Assembly (NCBI GenBank): GCA_003598055.1
Contig: QZKI01000021.1
Coordinates: 1 to 39,878, forward strand
DNA: 39,878 nt
Direction of reading: 5' to 3'
DNA from: Candidatus Abyssobacteria bacterium SURF_17
Lineage (GTDB): Bacteria > Abyssobacteria > SURF-5
Shown: positions 38,609 through 39,878 of the stretch, one piece after another
How positions within the stretch are numbered: position 1 is the stretch's first letter
How the letters are laid out: every line of letters starts with the position of its first letter
Notes under the pieces: generated by a model
Database searches by the model: none
Seen by the model: the letters and a program-made list of their open reading frames with translations, nothing else
Told to the model about the DNA's origin: nothing
Program-made: the position numbers and the translations under genes

Positions 38609-39574
38609 TTACCTCTTCGGAATTGTTTCAGCTAATCCCAACCTTACGAAGAGCACGGGGGCAAGAAACATGGCGACAATACCTGCAATGGTGTAGCGAA
38701 TATATCGTAAGGCATATCCCAGCAAAGAGTAATCAGTGCTTATGAGCGTGAAAGCCTTATCGAGAAGAAGCAACGTGCCTATTACCATACCAACCGACAA
38801 CACGTATCGCAGTATTTTGAATAACGCAGGTGAGCTCCTCGGGTCAAAATTCACCTTTTGCGTTTCAAGAGGATAGGCAACTACTATACCCGTCAAGAAT
38901 CCTGCATAGCCCACAAATGCAAGCGGCTGACCGTCTATGCTCCAATCCGTCAGCACACGAGTGATGAGCCAGAGCATCACGCTTGATATGACAACAATCG
39001 TCACCTGCTGCCGGTATGAGCACGTACTCCAAACAGTATGGATATTCTCAGCATATTTTATGATAATGAGAGTGACCGTTATTCCAATCGCCCAGCCGAT
39101 GAGGACATCCTCCAGATAATGAACTCCAAGATAAGGACGTGATAATCCGGTGAGAAGAAGCAACAGGATGGCGATAATTCTCACGTATCTATTCTTCGCG
39201 CTTGCATAGAGGTAGGAATAGAACGCGGACCCCGCCATAGCATGGCCAGAGGGGGTCGAATATTCCGTGGCAAGTTCTTGCGCCTTCTCGGCTGATACCG
39301 CCCATTTTTCGGCATAGGTTCCTTCGCTGATGAAAGGCCGGGGATTTCTGATGAGCATTTTCAAGAAATGGTTGAGCGACATCATGAATAACGTCAGCAC
39401 TGACAGTCGAAAAGCCAATTTCTTGTCATACATGACGTAGATGAGTGCAATGACAAGAATATAACCCTCCGTCTCGCCAAGGAAGGTGAAGAATTGGAAG
39501 AGTATAGTGAGCAAATCAATTCTGTTATCTGCCAAGAATCTGATGAGGGCAAGACTAAACGGCAATTCAGCCAT
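38609..39574 (-). CDS. PAP2-family phosphatase, polytopic membrane protein
   Basis: Membrane-bound type 2 phosphatidic acid phosphatase-like enzyme, with the active site outside the membrane; likely substrates are phosphatidate, undecaprenyl pyrophosphate or similar lipid phosphates. The three family motifs are intact: KMLIRNPRP (K72, R79-P80), TPSGHAMA (S109-G110-H111) and SRPYLGVHYLEDV (R146, H152, D156). About eight hydrophobic helices are present; the C-terminal ~150 residues extend past the standard domain and hold additional helices, making it longer (321) than single-domain PgpB-type enzymes. No ribosome site stands out before ATG 39574. It stands between recO and tRNA-Pro on the same strand. 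Confidence 0.9.
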   Translation of the reverse strand: MAELPFSLALIRFLADNRIDLLTILFQFFTFLGETEGYILVIALIYVMYDKKLAFRLSVLTLFMMSLNHFLKMLIRNPRPFISEGTYAEKWAVSAEKAQELATEYSTPSGHAMAGSAFYSYLYASAKNRYVRIIAILLLLLTGLSRPYLGVHYLEDVLIGWAIGITVTLIIIKYAENIHTVWSTCSYRQQVTIVVISSVMLWLITRVLTDWSIDGQPLAFVGYAGFLTGIVVAYPLETQKVNFDPRSSPALFKILRYVLSVGMVIGTLLLLDKAFTLISTDYSLLGYALRYIRYTIAGIVAMFLAPVLFVRLGLAETIPKR

Positions 39575-39720
39575 GTTTTGTCACCAACGGATATTCAATC
39601 TATGGATGTCCTCCGATCTTATAAGCAGTCGGAAGCCCACGTTTGAGGCGCTTTCGAACGCCTCGGGACGGAAGCCCCCAAGATGGTCATCATGTCGCAG
39701 CATGGTCGCATTTGTCAAGA

Positions 39721-39763
39721 ATAAAAGAAAGAGGCCACCTTGCTGAAAATCGCTAAGTGGCCT
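39721..39763 (-). terminator. Rho-independent terminator of tRNA-Pro
   Basis: Reading leftward, AGGCCACTT and AAGGTGGCCT pair with one bulged base (39763-39732) and are followed by CTTTCTTTTAT (39731-39721). Position about 20 bases after the tRNA 3' end fits termination of the tRNA transcript. Confidence 0.8.
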
Positions 39764-39783
39764 ATTTTCCAAGTATTACGTAG

Positions 39784-39857
39784 TCGGGGCGACTGGATTT
39801 GAACCAGCGACCTCTTGACCCCCAGTCAAGCACGCTAACCAACTGCGCCACGCCCCG
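39784..39857 (-). tRNA. tRNA-Pro (anticodon GGG)
   Basis: The minus strand folds into a full cloverleaf. The acceptor stem is CGGGGCG paired with CGCCCCG, with discriminator A; the D-arm is GCGCAGTTGGTTAGCGTGC; the anticodon stem CTTGA/TCAAG has loop CTGGGGG (anticodon at 39823-39821); the T-arm is CTGGTTCAAATCCAG. The 3' CCA is not encoded. The terminator at 39721-39763 follows. Confidence 0.96.
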
Positions 39858-39878
39858 ATTGTATGAAAGCGTTGCGGC

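Overview
The window reads as a chromosomal segment of an uncultured, diderm (Gram-negative type) bacterium of moderate GC content, probably an anaerobe. Diderm character is inferred from lipoproteins, an RND exporter and type IV pilus retraction ATPases. An anaerobic, one-carbon or corrinoid lifestyle is suggested by a uroporphyrinogen-decarboxylase-family protein, a corrinoid adenosyltransferase, a DUF362 protein and an Old-Yellow-Enzyme protein with an Fe-S-type cysteine cluster. The mix of genes and the many dispersed palindromic repeats fit a deep-branching lineage such as those near Desulfobacterota or Omnitrophota, but nothing here fixes the phylum. No plasmid, phage, insertion sequence or CRISPR array is visible.

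Layout. Positions 1-11.4 kb hold scattered single genes: a TMTC-like TPR membrane glycosyltransferase, an RND/MMPL exporter, a ribonuclease-Z-like metallo-hydrolase, a polytopic GT-C-like protein, a UroD-family protein and an acyl-CoA dehydrogenase, separated by repeat-rich gaps. Positions 11.4-17.5 kb look like an accessory island. It starts with a tightly coupled XRE-HTH/ImmA-IrrE protease plus PIN-domain pair behind a strong AT-rich promoter. A lipoprotein and a fragment or CTG-started small gene follow. Five genes on the opposite strand come next: two membrane proteins with overlapping ends, a nucleotidyl-cyclase-like protein, a lipoprotein with a YGxGV repeat, and an ankyrin protein. Positions 17.5-18.4 kb are a non-coding mosaic of dispersed repeats.

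Positions 18.4-23.6 kb hold metabolic genes: an OYE-family oxidoreductase, a DUF362 protein, and a PEP-hydrolase-family/Tm-1-like pair that corresponds to the two halves of the plant Tm-1 protein. Positions 23.8-26.8 kb hold an acyltransferase-3 protein and a second GT-C-like protein. Positions 26.9-33.7 kb form a probable six-gene operon on the minus strand: a fused MFS/spermidine-synthase-like protein, two tandemly duplicated Na/Pi cotransporters, a PhoU-like protein, CobO and a hexapeptide acyltransferase. Phosphate uptake and its control is the clearest joint function there. Positions 33.9-39.9 kb hold dGTPase, two tandem PilT-type ATPases with their own promoter, RecO, a PAP2 phosphatase, and tRNA-Pro(GGG) with a terminator.

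The most notable points for follow-up are the HTH-protease/PIN module, the five-gene set with a cyclase-like protein, and the recurring families of intergenic palindromes, one of which supplies the stop codon of the DUF362 gene.
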